Shown in pieces: positions 55,347 through 64,000 of a stretch of DNA of 64,000 bases. Positions within the stretch are counted from its first letter, which is position 1, and every line of letters starts with the position of its first letter. The position numbers and the translations under genes were made by a program. Location of the stretch: NCBI RefSeq assembly GCF_001571085.1, contig NZ_BCTC01000014.1:29714-93713 (forward strand). Direction: 5' to 3'. A model generated the notes under the pieces. It ran no database searches. It was not told where the DNA came from and saw only the letters and a program-made list of their open reading frames with translations. The DNA comes from Azohydromonas lata NBRC 102462 (lineage in GTDB: Bacteria; Pseudomonadota; Gammaproteobacteria; Burkholderiales; Burkholderiaceae_C).

Positions 55347-56525
55347 TCAGCGCTCGACGGCCAGCGACACGCCCATGCCGCCACCGATGCACAGCGCGGC
55401 CACGCCCTTCTTGGCGTCGCGGCGCTGCATTTCGTGCAGCAGCGTCACCAGCACGCGGCAACCGGAGGCGCCGATGGGGTGGCCGATGGCGATGGCGCCA
55501 CCGTTGACGTTGACCTTGGCCGGGTCCACGCCCAGTTCCTTGTTCACCGCGCAGGCTTGGGCGGCGAAGGCTTCGTTCAGCTCGAACAGGTCCACGTCGC
55601 CGACTTGCCAGCCGGCGCGCTCCAGCGCCTTGCGCGTGGCCGGCACCGGGCCCATGCCCATGGTGGCGGGGTCCAGGCCGCTGGTGCCGAAGCTGGCGAT
55701 GCGCGCCAGGGGCTTCAGGCCCAGCTGCTCGGCCTTGGCGGCCGACATGACCATCACGGCGGCGGCGCCGTCGTTGATGCCGGAGGCGTTGCCCGCGGTC
55801 ACCGAACCGGCCTTGTCGAAGGCCGGGCGCAGGCCGGCCAGCGCTTCGGCGTTGGTTTTCTTGTTGATGAACTCGTCGGCGTCGAACATCACCGGATCGC
55901 CCTTGCGCTGCGGAATGGCAACGGGAACGATCTCGTCCTTGAACTTGCCGGCTTCCTGGGCGGCGGTGGCCTTTTGCTGGCTGGCCAGGGCCAGGGCATC
56001 CTGCTGCTCACGGGTGATGTCGTGCGCCTTGGCGACGTTCTCGGCCGTGATGCCCATGTGGTACTTGTTGTACACGTCCCACAGGCCGTCGTTGATCATG
56101 GTGTCGACCATCTTCCAGTCGCCCATGCGCTGGCCGTCGCGGCTGCCTTGCAGCACGTGCGGGCTGGCGGACATGTTTTCCTGGCCGCCGGCGATCACGA
56201 TCTCGCTGTCGCCCCAGGCGATGGCTTGCGCCGCCAGCATCACGGCCTTCAGGCCGGAGCCGCACACGGCGTTGATGGTCAGCGCCGGCGTTTCCTTGGC
56301 GATGCCCGCCTTCATCATGGCCTGGCGAGCCGGGTTCTGGCCCGCGCCGGCGGCCAGCACCTGGCCCATGATGACTTCACCGATCTGGTCGGCGCCCACG
56401 CCGGTCTTCTCCAGCAGGGCCTTGATCACGGCAGCGCCCAGCTCAGGCGCCGGGATCTTGGCCAGCGTGCCGCCGAACTTGCCCACGGCGGTGCGGGCTG
56501 CGGCGACGATGACGATGTCGGTCAT
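55347..56525 (-). CDS. phaA: Acetyl-CoA acetyltransferase (beta-ketothiolase)
   Basis: PhaA condenses two acetyl-CoA to acetoacetyl-CoA, the first step of PHB synthesis. The 392-residue thiolase has the nucleophile Cys88 in [12 protein letters not shown], the catalytic His in [15 protein letters not shown] and the second Cys in LCIGGGMG. It lies between phaC and phaB; the 134-base gap to phaB holds a GC-rich inverted sequence but no gene. Confidence 0.97.
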   Translation of the reverse strand: MTDIVIVAAARTAVGKFGGTLAKIPAPELGAAVIKALLEKTGVGADQIGEVIMGQVLAAGAGQNPARQAMMKAGIAKETPALTINAVCGSGLKAVMLAAQAIAWGDSEIVIAGGQENMSASPHVLQGSRDGQRMGDWKMVDTMINDGLWDVYNKYHMGITAENVAKAHDITREQQDALALASQQKATAAQEAGKFKDEIVPVAIPQRKGDPVMFDADEFINKKTNAEALAGLRPAFDKAGSVTAGNASGINDGAAAVMVMSAAKAEQLGLKPLARIASFGTSGLDPATMGMGPVPATRKALERAGWQVGDVDLFELNEAFAAQACAVNKELGVDPAKVNVNGGAIAIGHPIGASGCRVLVTLLHEMQRRDAKKGVAALCIGGGMGVSLAVER

Positions 56526-56579
56526 GTGTATCTCCTCGTTGTCAAGGTCGGGTAATGACGAAAGCTGTGAGCCCGCGGC

Positions 56580-58277
56580 TCAAGCCTTCTGCTTCACGTA
56601 GCGCCCAGGGGCGGGCTCGATGGGCTTGTAGGTCTTGTTGCCAAGCGTCTTGGGCGCAGCGATTTCCTTGCCCGCGTGCTGCTTGAGCCAGTCGCTCCAG
56701 TCCGTCCACCAGCTGCCCGGATGCTCGGTGGAGGTTTCCAGCCACTGGTTGGCGTCGGCAACCAGCTGCTCGTTGGTCCAGAAGCTGCGCTTCTTCTTCT
56801 GCGGCGGATTGATCACGCCGGCAATGTGGCCCGAGGCGCCCAGCACGTAGCGCTTGGGTCCGGAGAGGAGTTGCGTGCTGGTGTAGGCCGATTCCCAGGG
56901 CACGATGTGGTCCTCGCGCGAACCGTACAGGTACACCGGCGCCTCGATGCGCGAGAGGTCCACCTTCTCGCCGCACACGGTCAAGGCACCGGGCACGCGC
57001 AGCTTGTTCTCCAAGTAGGTGTTGCGCAAGTACCAGCAGAACATGGGCCCGGGCAGGTTGGTCGAGTCCGAGTTCCAGTACAGCAGGTCGAACGGCGGCG
57101 GGGCCTCGCCCTTGAGGTAGTTGCCCACGACGTAGTTCCACACCAGGTCGTTGGGACGCAGGAAGCTGAAGGTCGTGGCCAGCTCCTTGCCGTTGAGCAG
57201 GCCGGGGCCGTTGGGCGCCTTCTCGCCGATGGTCATCTCGCGCAGCCGCACGCCCGTCTCGTCGATGAACAGGTCCAGCACGCCGGTATTGCTGAAGTCC
57301 AGCAGCGTGGTCAGCAGCGTGAGGCTGGCCACGGGCTGCTCGCCACGGGCTGCCAGCACGGCCAGCGCGGTGGAAAGAATGGTGCCGCCCACGCAGAAGC
57401 CCAGCGCGTTGAGCTTGTCCTGCCCGGTGATCTGCTGAATGGCGCGGATGGCGCGGATCACGCCATGCTCCACGTAGTCATCCCAGGTCTTGCCGGCCGT
57501 GGACGCGTCCGGGTTGCGCCAGCTCACGACGAAGACGCGGTGGCCCTGCGCGACGGTGTAGCGGATGATGCTGTTGTCCGGCTGCAGGTCCAGGATGTAG
57601 TACTTGTTGATGCACGGGGGCACGAACAGGAAGGGCTTCTCGTGCACCTTGGCCGTGAGCGGCTTGTACTCCAGCAGCTGGAACATGTCGTTTTCGTAGA
57701 CGACGGCGCCCTCGGTGGTGGCGACGTTCTTGCCCACCTCGAACACGCTCTCGTCGGTCTGCGACACATGGCCCTGCTGGATGTCGTGCCACAACTGCTG
57801 CAGCCCCTGGCTGATGCTCTCGCCCTTGGTCTCCAGCGCCTTGCGCTGCGCCTCGGGGTTGAGCGCCATGAAGTTGCTGGGCGCGGCGGCATCGATCCAC
57901 TGCTGCACGGCGAAGCGGATGCGCGCCTTGGCCTTGGCATCACCCTCGATGGACTCGGCCATCTGCATCAGCGTGCGGGCGTTGAGCAGGTAGACCTGCG
58001 CCAGATAGGCGGCGGCGGGGTTCTGCGCCCACTCGGCGGCGGAGAAGCGGCGGTCGGGCAACTTGGCCGGCTCGGCGCTGCCGTCGGCCTGCAGGCGGCC
58101 CAGCGTCTTGTTCCACAGTGCCGTGGCTTCGTTGAGGTACTCGCCTTGCAACTTGGCCATGGCCTGCATGGGCAGGTTGAGACCGGACATGGTGCGCAAC
58201 GCATCCGAAATGGCGGCGCCCAGCGCCGTGGCGTTGTCACCGAACGTTTGCAGTGCGGGAATAGCTTGCAGGGTCAC
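56580..58277 (-). CDS. phaC: Class I polyhydroxyalkanoate synthase
   Basis: PhaC polymerises (R)-3-hydroxyacyl-CoA into storage polyester at the granule surface. The 565-residue protein has the lipase-like box GFCVGG with Cys295, and the partner Asp and His are expected in the block around SREDHIVPWESA and GASGHIAGVINPPQ; SDSTNLPGPMFCW is also typical. It needs no PhaE or PhaR, in line with class I. The start is GTG 58277 with AGGAG 7 bases upstream. It leads phaC-phaA-phaB. The 130-base gap to the divergent small gene is relatively A/T-rich and should hold the operon promoter. Confidence 0.96.
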   Translation of the reverse strand: MTLQAIPALQTFGDNATALGAAISDALRTMSGLNLPMQAMAKLQGEYLNEATALWNKTLGRLQADGSAEPAKLPDRRFSAAEWAQNPAAAYLAQVYLLNARTLMQMAESIEGDAKAKARIRFAVQQWIDAAAPSNFMALNPEAQRKALETKGESISQGLQQLWHDIQQGHVSQTDESVFEVGKNVATTEGAVVYENDMFQLLEYKPLTAKVHEKPFLFVPPCINKYYILDLQPDNSIIRYTVAQGHRVFVVSWRNPDASTAGKTWDDYVEHGVIRAIRAIQQITGQDKLNALGFCVGGTILSTALAVLAARGEQPVASLTLLTTLLDFSNTGVLDLFIDETGVRLREMTIGEKAPNGPGLLNGKELATTFSFLRPNDLVWNYVVGNYLKGEAPPPFDLLYWNSDSTNLPGPMFCWYLRNTYLENKLRVPGALTVCGEKVDLSRIEAPVYLYGSREDHIVPWESAYTSTQLLSGPKRYVLGASGHIAGVINPPQKKKRSFWTNEQLVADANQWLETSTEHPGSWWTDWSDWLKQHAGKEIAAPKTLGNKTYKPIEPAPGRYVKQKA

Positions 58278-58407
58278 ACTCGTCTCCTGAGGACTTTTTC
58301 ACGAAAACCGTTGGCGTGCAGTGTTGTAGGCTTCGTGTCTTACCGCATCATGACAACTCTTTTCATTCTACGAAATACGTCATTCTGCGTAATCGCGGGT
58401 ATTTCCT

Positions 58408-58665
58408 ATGTACTTGGTGGCCTTGGCGTGGATGTACGTGGTGCTGATGATGGCCATGGCGGAGGCCACGGCGCCCAACGGGACGGTGCTGGGCGCTGTG
58501 TTCACCTTCGTGCTGTATGGGGCACTGCCCTTGTCCATCGTTCTGTATCTCATGGGCTCGCCGGCGCGGCGCCGGGCACGCAAGCGTGCCGAGGCTTCAG
58601 CGCAGCCAGATGACGGCAGCCTGACGCCCCGTGACCCGGTCGCGCCGGAACGAGAAAAACTTTGA
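58408..58665 (+). CDS. Hypothetical small membrane protein
   Basis: An 85-residue protein, not recognised. It has two hydrophobic segments (YLVALAWMYVVLMMAMAEA and VFTFVLYGALPLSIVLYLMG) and a basic then acidic soluble tail (SPARRRARKRAEAS). Its 3' end overlaps the 3' end of pgeF on the other strand by 69 bases. The gene is divergent from phaC. The coding potential seems real from the membrane pattern and Arg/Lys-rich loop, but no role can be given. Confidence 0.7.
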   Translation: MYLVALAWMYVVLMMAMAEATAPNGTVLGAVFTFVLYGALPLSIVLYLMGSPARRRARKRAEASAQPDDGSLTPRDPVAPEREKL

Positions 58666-59385
58666 TTCATCCTGCACCGTGCACCACTGTCCGCCTCTGA
58701 TCTGACGCAGACCTGCCAAACCGAGCCGCCTGCGCGCGAGCTGAGGCAAGTCCGCCAGCCAGCGCGCGCTGCCGTCGGGGCGCGGCCGCCAAGTGAACGC
58801 GGCATCGCCGCCGGCCGGGTCCGCCCCGAAGCCGCGCAACACGTCTTCCCCCACTTCGAAGGCCTGCGGGCCTATGCACGGGCCCAGCCAGGCCAGCACG
58901 TCGGCCGGCGCACAGGCGGCCAGCGCGCAGACCTCGGCCAGCGTGTTTTCCAGCACCCCCCCGGCCAGCCCGCGCCAGCCCGCGTGCGCGGCGCCCACGG
59001 CGCGGCCATTGGCGGCGGCCAGCAACACCGGCAGGCAGTCGGCCACCTGCACCACGCAGGCCACGCCGGGCTCCCCGGTGACGGCGGCATCGGCTTCAGG
59101 CGGCGGCGCGTCGGCCAGCGCGGCGGCGTCGGCCGCCGTCAGGCGCAGCACGCGCGTGCCGTGCACCTGGCGCAGCCACACCGGCACGGCGCCCCCGATC
59201 GCGGCGGCAACGCGGGCACGGTTCCCGACCACGGCGTCCGGGTCGTCGCCCACGGCATCACCCAGGTTGAGCGCGTTGAAAGGCGCGGCGCTGACGCCGC
59301 CGGCGCGCGTGCTCATGAGCGCGCCCACGCCGGCCGGTGCCGGCCATTCGGGCTTCAGCACGCCTTCCAGCTCGTCACTCGGCAT
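58597..59385 (-). CDS. pgeF: Peptidoglycan editing factor PgeF / purine nucleoside phosphorylase-like (YfiH, laccase domain)
   Basis: A 262-residue YfiH-type protein. The zinc-binding residues are present: His in RQVHGTRVL, Cys in VADCLPVLL and His in GAAHAGWRGLAGG. Members remove wrongly placed amino acids in peptidoglycan precursors (PgeF) or act on purine nucleosides; the sequence does not decide. ATG 59385 (MPSDELEGVLKPEW) is chosen and overlaps the end of maiA by 11 bases; a longer in-frame start at 59421 exists. Confidence 0.92.
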   Translation of the reverse strand: MPSDELEGVLKPEWPAPAGVGALMSTRAGGVSAAPFNALNLGDAVGDDPDAVVGNRARVAAAIGGAVPVWLRQVHGTRVLRLTAADAAALADAPPPEADAAVTGEPGVACVVQVADCLPVLLAAANGRAVGAAHAGWRGLAGGVLENTLAEVCALAACAPADVLAWLGPCIGPQAFEVGEDVLRGFGADPAGGDAAFTWRPRPDGSARWLADLPQLARRRLGLAGLRQIRGGQWCTVQDESKFFSFRRDRVTGRQAAVIWLR

Positions 59386-60013
59386 CGGGACAAGCGGCCG
59401 GCTGCGTCTTGTCGAAGGCATCGAGCTGCATGCAGGCCTCGTACACGCGCATCACGGTGGGCACGTGGTCCAGGCGGCAGTTGAAGCGCTGGGCATTGAA
59501 GACCTGCGGGACCAGCACGCAATCGGCCAGGCCGGGCGTGTCGCCGTGGCAGAAGCGGCCGGTGGCGGGGTGCTCGGCCATCTGGCGCTCCACCACCTCC
59601 AGGCCGGTCTCGACCCAGTGGCGGTACCAGCGGTTCTTGTCGTCCTCGCTCACTTTCAGGTCGTGCACCAGGTAGCGCAGCACGCGCAGGTTGTTGAGCG
59701 GGTGGATTTCGCAGGCCATGTCCTGCGCCAGCGCGCGCACGCGGGCGCGGCCCAGCGCGTCCTTGGGCAGCAGCGGCGGCTCGGGGTGGGTTTCGTCCAG
59801 GTACTCGATGATGGCCATCGACTGCGTGAGCGTCGCGTCACCGTCGCGCAGGAGCGGCACCAGGCGCGAGGCCGACACCGCGGCATACGACTCCGCAAGC
59901 TGCTCGCGCTTGACCAGGTGCACCGGCTTGTATTCGTAGTCCAGGCCCTTGAGGGCCAGCGCAATGCGCACGCGGTAGGAAGCGGAGGAGCGGAAGTAGT
60001 TGTACAGCTGCAT
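59375..60013 (-). CDS. maiA: Maleylacetoacetate isomerase (zeta-class GST)
   Basis: MaiA isomerises maleylacetoacetate to fumarylacetoacetate with glutathione, in tyrosine/homogentisate or gentisate breakdown. The 212-residue protein has the zeta-class opening LYNYFRSSASYRVRIALALK (usual SSCS is SSAS here), the NVNPxxxVP-like SASRLVPLL, QSMAIIEYLDE and a C-terminal helical domain. No other genes of aromatic degradation adjoin it, so its pathway in this organism is open. It overlaps pgeF. Confidence 0.92.
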   Translation of the reverse strand: MQLYNYFRSSASYRVRIALALKGLDYEYKPVHLVKREQLAESYAAVSASRLVPLLRDGDATLTQSMAIIEYLDETHPEPPLLPKDALGRARVRALAQDMACEIHPLNNLRVLRYLVHDLKVSEDDKNRWYRHWVETGLEVVERQMAEHPATGRFCHGDTPGLADCVLVPQVFNAQRFNCRLDHVPTVMRVYEACMQLDAFDKTQPAACPDAE

Positions 60014-60138
60014 TCAGGAACTTACTGCGGAACTGCGGGGTTGACGCGGTGCAGCATAAACCCCTCTGTGGGCTTGTGAACATGGCGGGAACCCTGCACG
60101 CCGGCCGAGGCGCGCGAGGCCCACGCTAAACTGGCCGG

Positions 60139-60690
60139 ATGCTTCTTTCCGAGCGCAGCAGGATCCAGCACTGCCCCGCCTGCGGCAGCCATGTCCAATA
60201 CCGCATCCCCCCGGACGACAACCGGGAGCGCGCGGTATGTCCGGCATGCAGCCGCATCCACTATGAAAACCCGCTCAACGTCGTCGGGACGCTGCCGGTG
60301 TGGAACGACCAGGTGCTGCTGTGCCTGCGCAACATCGAACCCCGGCGCGGCTTCTGGACGCTGCCTGCCGGCTTCATGGAGCTGGGCGAGACCACCTCGC
60401 AAGGTGCCCTGCGCGAAACGCAGGAGGAGGCCGGCGCCCACATCGAGCTGGGGCAGCTCTTCAGCGTGATGAACGTGCGCCAGGTCGGCCAGGTGCACCT
60501 CTACTACCTCGCCAAGCTCACCGACACCCACCTGGACCCCGGCCCCGAGACGATAGAGGCGCGCCTCTTCTCCGAAGCCGAGATTCCCTGGGACCAGATC
60601 GCCTTCCGCACCGTGCGCGAAACGCTCAAGCGCTACTTCGAAGACCGCAAGCGCGGCCAGTTCGGCCTCCATACGGCCGACATCGAATAA
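60139..60690 (+). CDS. Nudix hydrolase with N-terminal zinc ribbon
   Basis: A 183-residue Nudix protein with a Cys-rich N-terminus (HCPACGS, VCPACSRIHYENP), a likely zinc ribbon, followed by the full Nudix box GFMELGETTSQGALRETQEE then AGAHIEL. The layout resembles small NudC-like Nudix enzymes, but it lacks the NADH-pyrophosphatase SQPWPFPxS block, so the substrate is open. It is divergent from maiA and faces lpdA. Confidence 0.9.
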   Translation: MLLSERSRIQHCPACGSHVQYRIPPDDNRERAVCPACSRIHYENPLNVVGTLPVWNDQVLLCLRNIEPRRGFWTLPAGFMELGETTSQGALRETQEEAGAHIELGQLFSVMNVRQVGQVHLYYLAKLTDTHLDPGPETIEARLFSEAEIPWDQIAFRTVRETLKRYFEDRKRGQFGLHTADIE

Positions 60691-60730
60691 GGCACAAGCC
60701 CGCAGCGGGAACACGCCCTGCCCCATGTGA

Positions 60731-60758
60731 AAAACGCGCCGCAAATGCGGCGCGTTTT
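60731..60758. terminator. Two-way intrinsic terminator between Nudix gene and lpdA
   Basis: Perfect 12-bp stem (60731-60742 with 60747-60758), 4-base loop, A's on the left and T's on the right. It can end both convergent transcripts. Confidence 0.9.
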
Positions 60759-60806
60759 GCATTGAAGGCCCCATCCGCGCCCGTGAGGACGCGGAGGGAA
60801 ACCCGG

Positions 60807-62594
60807 TCAGCGCTTTTGCGGCGGCAGGTCCGTGCAGGAGCCGTGGGCCACTTCGGCGGCCATGCCGATGCTCTCGCCCAGCGTCGGGTGCGGGTGGATG
60901 GTCTTGCCGATGTCCACCTCGTCCGCACCCATTTCGATCGCCAGGGCGATCTCGCCGATCATGTCGCCGGCGTGGGTGCCCACGATGCCGCCGCCCAGGA
61001 TGCGGTGCGTTTGCGCATCGAACAGCAGCTTGGTGAAGCCCTCGTCGCGGCCGTTGGCGATGGCGCGGCCGGAGGCCGTCCACGGGAACAGGCCCTTCTT
61101 GACCTTGATGCCCTGCGCCTTGGCCTCGTCCTCGGTCAGGCCCACCCAGGCCACCTCGGGGTCGGTGTAGGCCACGCTCGGAATCACCCGCGCGTCGAAG
61201 CGCGCGTGCTCGTCGCCGGCAGCCACTTCCGCCGCCACGTGGGCCTCGTGCACCGCCTTGTGCGCCAGCATGGGCTGGCCCACCACGTCGCCGATGGCGA
61301 AGATGTGCGGCACGTTGGTGCGCATCTGCACGTCCACGGGGATGAAGCCGCGCTCGTTCACGACGACACCGGCGTTCTCCGCGCCGATCTTCTTGCCGTT
61401 GGGCGTGCGGCCCACGGCCTGCAGCACCAGGTCGTAGACGCCTTCGCTCTTGGTCCCGTCCAGGCCTTCGAACTGCACCTTGATGCCGTCCGGCGTCGCC
61501 TCGGCGCCCACCGTCTTGGTCTTCAACATGATGTTGTCGAAGCGCGGGGCGTTCATCTTCTGCCAGACCTTGACCAGGTCACGGTCGGCGCCCTGCATCA
61601 GGCCGTCCAGCATTTCCACCACGTCCAGGCGTGCGCCCAACGTGGAGTAAACGGTGCCCATTTCCAGGCCGATGATGCCGCCGCCGATGACCAGCATCTT
61701 CTTGGGACGCTGGCGCAGCTCCAGCGCGCCGGTGGAGTCCACGATGCGCGGGTCGTCCGGCAGGAAGGGCAGCCGCACCGCCTGCGAACCCGCGGCGATG
61801 ATGGCCTTCTTGAAGCGGATGACCTTCTCGCCGCCCGTGCGCTCCTGGGCGTCGCCGCCCGTCTCCTGCACCTTGACGTGGAACGGGTCCACGAAGTTGC
61901 CGTAGCCGCGCACGATGGTGACCTTGCGCATCTTGGCCATGGCGCCCAGGCCGCCGGTGAGCTTGCTCACCACCTTGGACTTGTGGGCGCGCATCTTGTC
62001 GATGTCCACCGTCGGCTCGGCGAAGGTCACGCCCAGGTCGGCGAAATGCTTCACCTCGTCCATCACGGCGGCCACGTGCAGCAGCGCCTTCGAAGGGATG
62101 CAGCCCACGTTCAGGCACACGCCGCCCAGGGTGGCGTAGCGCTCGACGATGACGACCTTCATGCCCAGATCGGCGGCGCGGAAGGCGGCGGAGTAGCCGC
62201 CCGGGCCGGCGCCCAGCACCAGCATGTCGCACTCGAGGTCCACGTTGCCGGCGTAGCTGCCGGCATTGGGCGCCGCGACGGGCGCGGCCGCCGGCGCCGC
62301 CGGGGCTGCCGCCTGCGCGGGAGCGGGCGCCGGGGCCGGCGCGGCGGCGGCCGCGCCCGCGGCCTCCAGCACCAGCACCAGCGAGCCTTCGCTCACCTTG
62401 TCGCCCAAGTTGACCTTGAGCTCCTTGACCGTGCCCGCGTGCGAGGACGGGATCTCCATGGAGGCCTTGTCGGACTCCACGGTGATGAGGCTTTGCTCCT
62501 CCTTCACCGTGTCGCCCGGCTTCACGAGCACCTCGATGACGGCGACTTCCTTGAAATCGCCGATGTCGGGAACCTTGACTTCTATGAGTGCCAT
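60807..62594 (-). CDS. lpdA: Dihydrolipoyl dehydrogenase with N-terminal lipoyl domain (pyruvate dehydrogenase E3)
   Basis: E3 reoxidises dihydrolipoyl groups with NAD+. The 595-residue protein is longer than usual E3 (about 475) because a lipoyl domain ([20 protein letters not shown] with the lipoylated Lys, residues about 1-78) and an Ala/Pro linker precede it. The enzyme proper has [18 protein letters not shown], the redox disulfide [16 protein letters not shown] and the C-terminal partner His-Glu near HPHPTLGE. Such fused E3 forms occur in betaproteobacteria. The ATG is 13 bases after the aceF stop. Confidence 0.96.
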   Translation of the reverse strand: MALIEVKVPDIGDFKEVAVIEVLVKPGDTVKEEQSLITVESDKASMEIPSSHAGTVKELKVNLGDKVSEGSLVLVLEAAGAAAAAPAPAPAPAQAAAPAAPAAAPVAAPNAGSYAGNVDLECDMLVLGAGPGGYSAAFRAADLGMKVVIVERYATLGGVCLNVGCIPSKALLHVAAVMDEVKHFADLGVTFAEPTVDIDKMRAHKSKVVSKLTGGLGAMAKMRKVTIVRGYGNFVDPFHVKVQETGGDAQERTGGEKVIRFKKAIIAAGSQAVRLPFLPDDPRIVDSTGALELRQRPKKMLVIGGGIIGLEMGTVYSTLGARLDVVEMLDGLMQGADRDLVKVWQKMNAPRFDNIMLKTKTVGAEATPDGIKVQFEGLDGTKSEGVYDLVLQAVGRTPNGKKIGAENAGVVVNERGFIPVDVQMRTNVPHIFAIGDVVGQPMLAHKAVHEAHVAAEVAAGDEHARFDARVIPSVAYTDPEVAWVGLTEDEAKAQGIKVKKGLFPWTASGRAIANGRDEGFTKLLFDAQTHRILGGGIVGTHAGDMIGEIALAIEMGADEVDIGKTIHPHPTLGESIGMAAEVAHGSCTDLPPQKR

Positions 62595-62607
62595 GTCGTC
62601 GGTCCCC

Positions 62608-64000
62608 TTACAGCATCACGCGGCGGAAGTCCGCCAGGATCTGGCAGAAGTACGCGTTGAAGCGCGCGGCCGCGGCACCGTCCACGGCGCGGTGGTCCCA
62701 CGACAGCGACAGCGGCAGCGTCAGGCGCGGGACGAATTGCTTGCCGTCCCACTTGGGCTCCATGGAGCTCTTGCAGACCCCCAGGATCGCCACTTCCGGC
62801 GCGTTGATGATGGGCGTGAAGTAGCGCCCACCGATGCCGCCCAGCGACGAGATGCTGAAGCAACCACCGGTCATCTCCGCGGGGCCGAGCTTGCCGTCGC
62901 GGGCCTTCTTGGCCAGCTCCGACATCTCCTGGCTGATCTGGAAGATGCCCTTCTTGTCGGCGTCCTTGATCACCGGGACCATCAGCCCGTTGGGCGTGTC
63001 GGCCGCGAAGCCGATGTGGAAGTACTGCTTGAGCACCACCTGGTCGCCGTCCAGCGAGGCGTTGAACTCGGGGAACTTCTTGAGCGCGGCCACGGCGGCC
63101 TTGATCAGGAAGGCCAGCATCGTCACCTTGACGCCGGACTTCTCGTTCTCCTTGTTGAGCTGCACGCGGAAGGCTTCCAGCTCGGTGATGTCCGCGTCGT
63201 CATGGTTGGTGACGTGCGGGATCACGACCCAGTTGCGGTGCAGGTTGGCGCCGCTGATCTTCTTGATGCGCGAGAGGTCCTTGCGCTCGACCGGGCCGAA
63301 CTTGGCGAAGTCCACCTGCGGCCAGGGCAGCAGGCCGGGGAAGGCGCCGCCCGCGGCCGCCGGGGCGGCAGCGGGCGCCTTGGCGGCGGCCGCCTTGGTC
63401 TGCGCCGTGCCGGCCATCACGGCCTTCACGAAGTTCTGCAGGTCGTCCTGCGTGATGCGGCCCTTGACGCCGGAGCCTGCCACCTCCTCCAGCGGCACGC
63501 CCAACTGGCGGGCCTGCAGGCGGATGGAAGGCGAAGCGTGCGGCAGCTTGCCCTTAGGAGCGGTGGGCTCGTGCGCCGGCAGCGCGGCCGTGGGCGCCTG
63601 GCGCTGCGCGGGCGGCGCCACGTCGGGCGCCGACACCGTCACGGCCGGGGCCGCGGCGGCGGCAGCCGGTGCGGGAGCCGCGGCGGCCGAAACCGGGGCG
63701 GCCGTACCAGTGGCAGCGCCGGCGCCTTCGAGCAGCACGATCAGCGAGCCTTCGCTCACCTTGTCGCCCAGCTTGATCAGCACTTCCTTGACCGTGCCGG
63801 CGTGCGAGGACGGGATCTCCATGGAGGCCTTGTCGGACTCCACGGTGATCAGGCTCTGCTCGACCTTGACCTTGTCGCCGGGCTTGACGAACACCTCGAT
63901 CACGGCGACTTCCTTGAAGTCGCCAATGTCGGGCACCTTCACCTCGATCACGCCGCCGGCGGCAGCCGCCGCCGGGGCTTCGGCCGCGGGCGTGGGCGCC
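62608..64000 (-). CDS. aceF: Pyruvate dehydrogenase E2, dihydrolipoyllysine acetyltransferase (5' end outside window)
   Basis: E2 forms the core of the pyruvate dehydrogenase complex and transfers acetyl to CoA. The window shows at least 464 codons and the frame stays open to its right edge. Visible parts: an Ala/Pro linker at the edge, one lipoyl domain ([20 protein letters not shown]), a longer linker, the peripheral subunit-binding domain ([20 protein letters not shown]) and the catalytic domain with [12 protein letters not shown]. Because a linker precedes the first visible lipoyl domain, another lipoyl domain probably lies upstream; the GTG at 63951 is not the start. Confidence 0.95.
   Translation of the reverse strand, partial: APTPAAEAPAAAAAGGVIEVKVPDIGDFKEVAVIEVFVKPGDKVKVEQSLITVESDKASMEIPSSHAGTVKEVLIKLGDKVSEGSLIVLLEGAGAATGTAAPVSAAAAPAPAAAAAAPAVTVSAPDVAPPAQRQAPTAALPAHEPTAPKGKLPHASPSIRLQARQLGVPLEEVAGSGVKGRITQDDLQNFVKAVMAGTAQTKAAAAKAPAAAPAAAGGAFPGLLPWPQVDFAKFGPVERKDLSRIKKISGANLHRNWVVIPHVTNHDDADITELEAFRVQLNKENEKSGVKVTMLAFLIKAAVAALKKFPEFNASLDGDQVVLKQYFHIGFAADTPNGLMVPVIKDADKKGIFQISQEMSELAKKARDGKLGPAEMTGGCFSISSLGGIGGRYFTPIINAPEVAILGVCKSSMEPKWDGKQFVPRLTLPLSLSWDHRAVDGAAAARFNAYFCQILADFRRVML

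Overview
The window is about 64 kb of very GC-rich chromosomal DNA. It codes densely on both strands, with short gaps and many 1-8 base overlaps between genes. The gene content points to a betaproteobacterium of the order Burkholderiales, most likely family Comamonadaceae. Supporting signs are a phaCAB operon for polyhydroxybutyrate, a map-glnD pair, a lipoyl domain fused to the E3 subunit beside a multi-lipoyl E2, the split ChrA pair and the general protein style. The genus cannot be fixed from sequence alone. No rRNA, tRNA, CRISPR array, prophage or full insertion sequence is visible. Most of the window is ordinary core and metabolic chromosome.

Layout. 1-5.3 kb: the 3' part of dapD, then dapE (lysine/diaminopimelate synthesis), prmB and a YheS-type ABC-F ATPase. 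5.5-7.25 kb: a tiny membrane protein with a CxxC motif, an ECF sigma factor and aqpZ. 7.3-14 kb: a cellulose locus, bcsZ facing bcsS-bcsB-bcsA, then recQ and ohr. 16.6-21.7 kb: an overlapping trio of TonB-dependent receptor, orphan periplasmic binding protein and membrane GGDEF-EAL protein. 21.7-27.8 kb: asparaginase, lexA, an unknown gene, a 2-hydroxyacid dehydrogenase, two half-size ChrA proteins, a phasin-like protein and upp. 27.9-31.8 kb: a three-subunit molybdenum aldehyde oxidoreductase (PaoABC type). 31.8-33.8 kb: a lower-GC patch with an unrecognised three-domain protein, a Nudix hydrolase and repeats. 33.8-40 kb: cobB, rlmB, an acyltransferase-like membrane protein, an HtrA-type protease, a quinone reductase and rlhA. 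40-44.3 kb: a universal stress protein, a FIST-GGDEF cyclase, a small exported protein, slyX and a cupin. 44.5-54.4 kb: purL, map, glnD, mnmH, DUF2189 and DUF2788. 54.5-58.3 kb: phaC-phaA-phaB. 58.4-64 kb: a small membrane protein, pgeF, maiA, a Zn-ribbon Nudix protein, lpdA and the 3' part of aceF.

Themes. Cyclic-di-GMP recurs: the PilZ domain of BcsA would read it, and the GGDEF-EAL and FIST-GGDEF proteins could make or degrade it. PHB is served by phaCAB and a phasin-like protein. Intergenic gaps carry at least three families of paired palindromic repeats that look like REPINs (REP doublets). Their arms are inverted, and two families have a conserved-length core.

Most unusual items: the orphan protein at 32010-32771 (two similar beta-rich repeats plus a chagasin-like end); the CxxC mini-membrane protein/ECF sigma pair, whose first Shine-Dalgarno lies in a strong hairpin; the receptor-binding protein-c-di-GMP operon; and the repeat families. 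Functions of these are inferred from sequence only.
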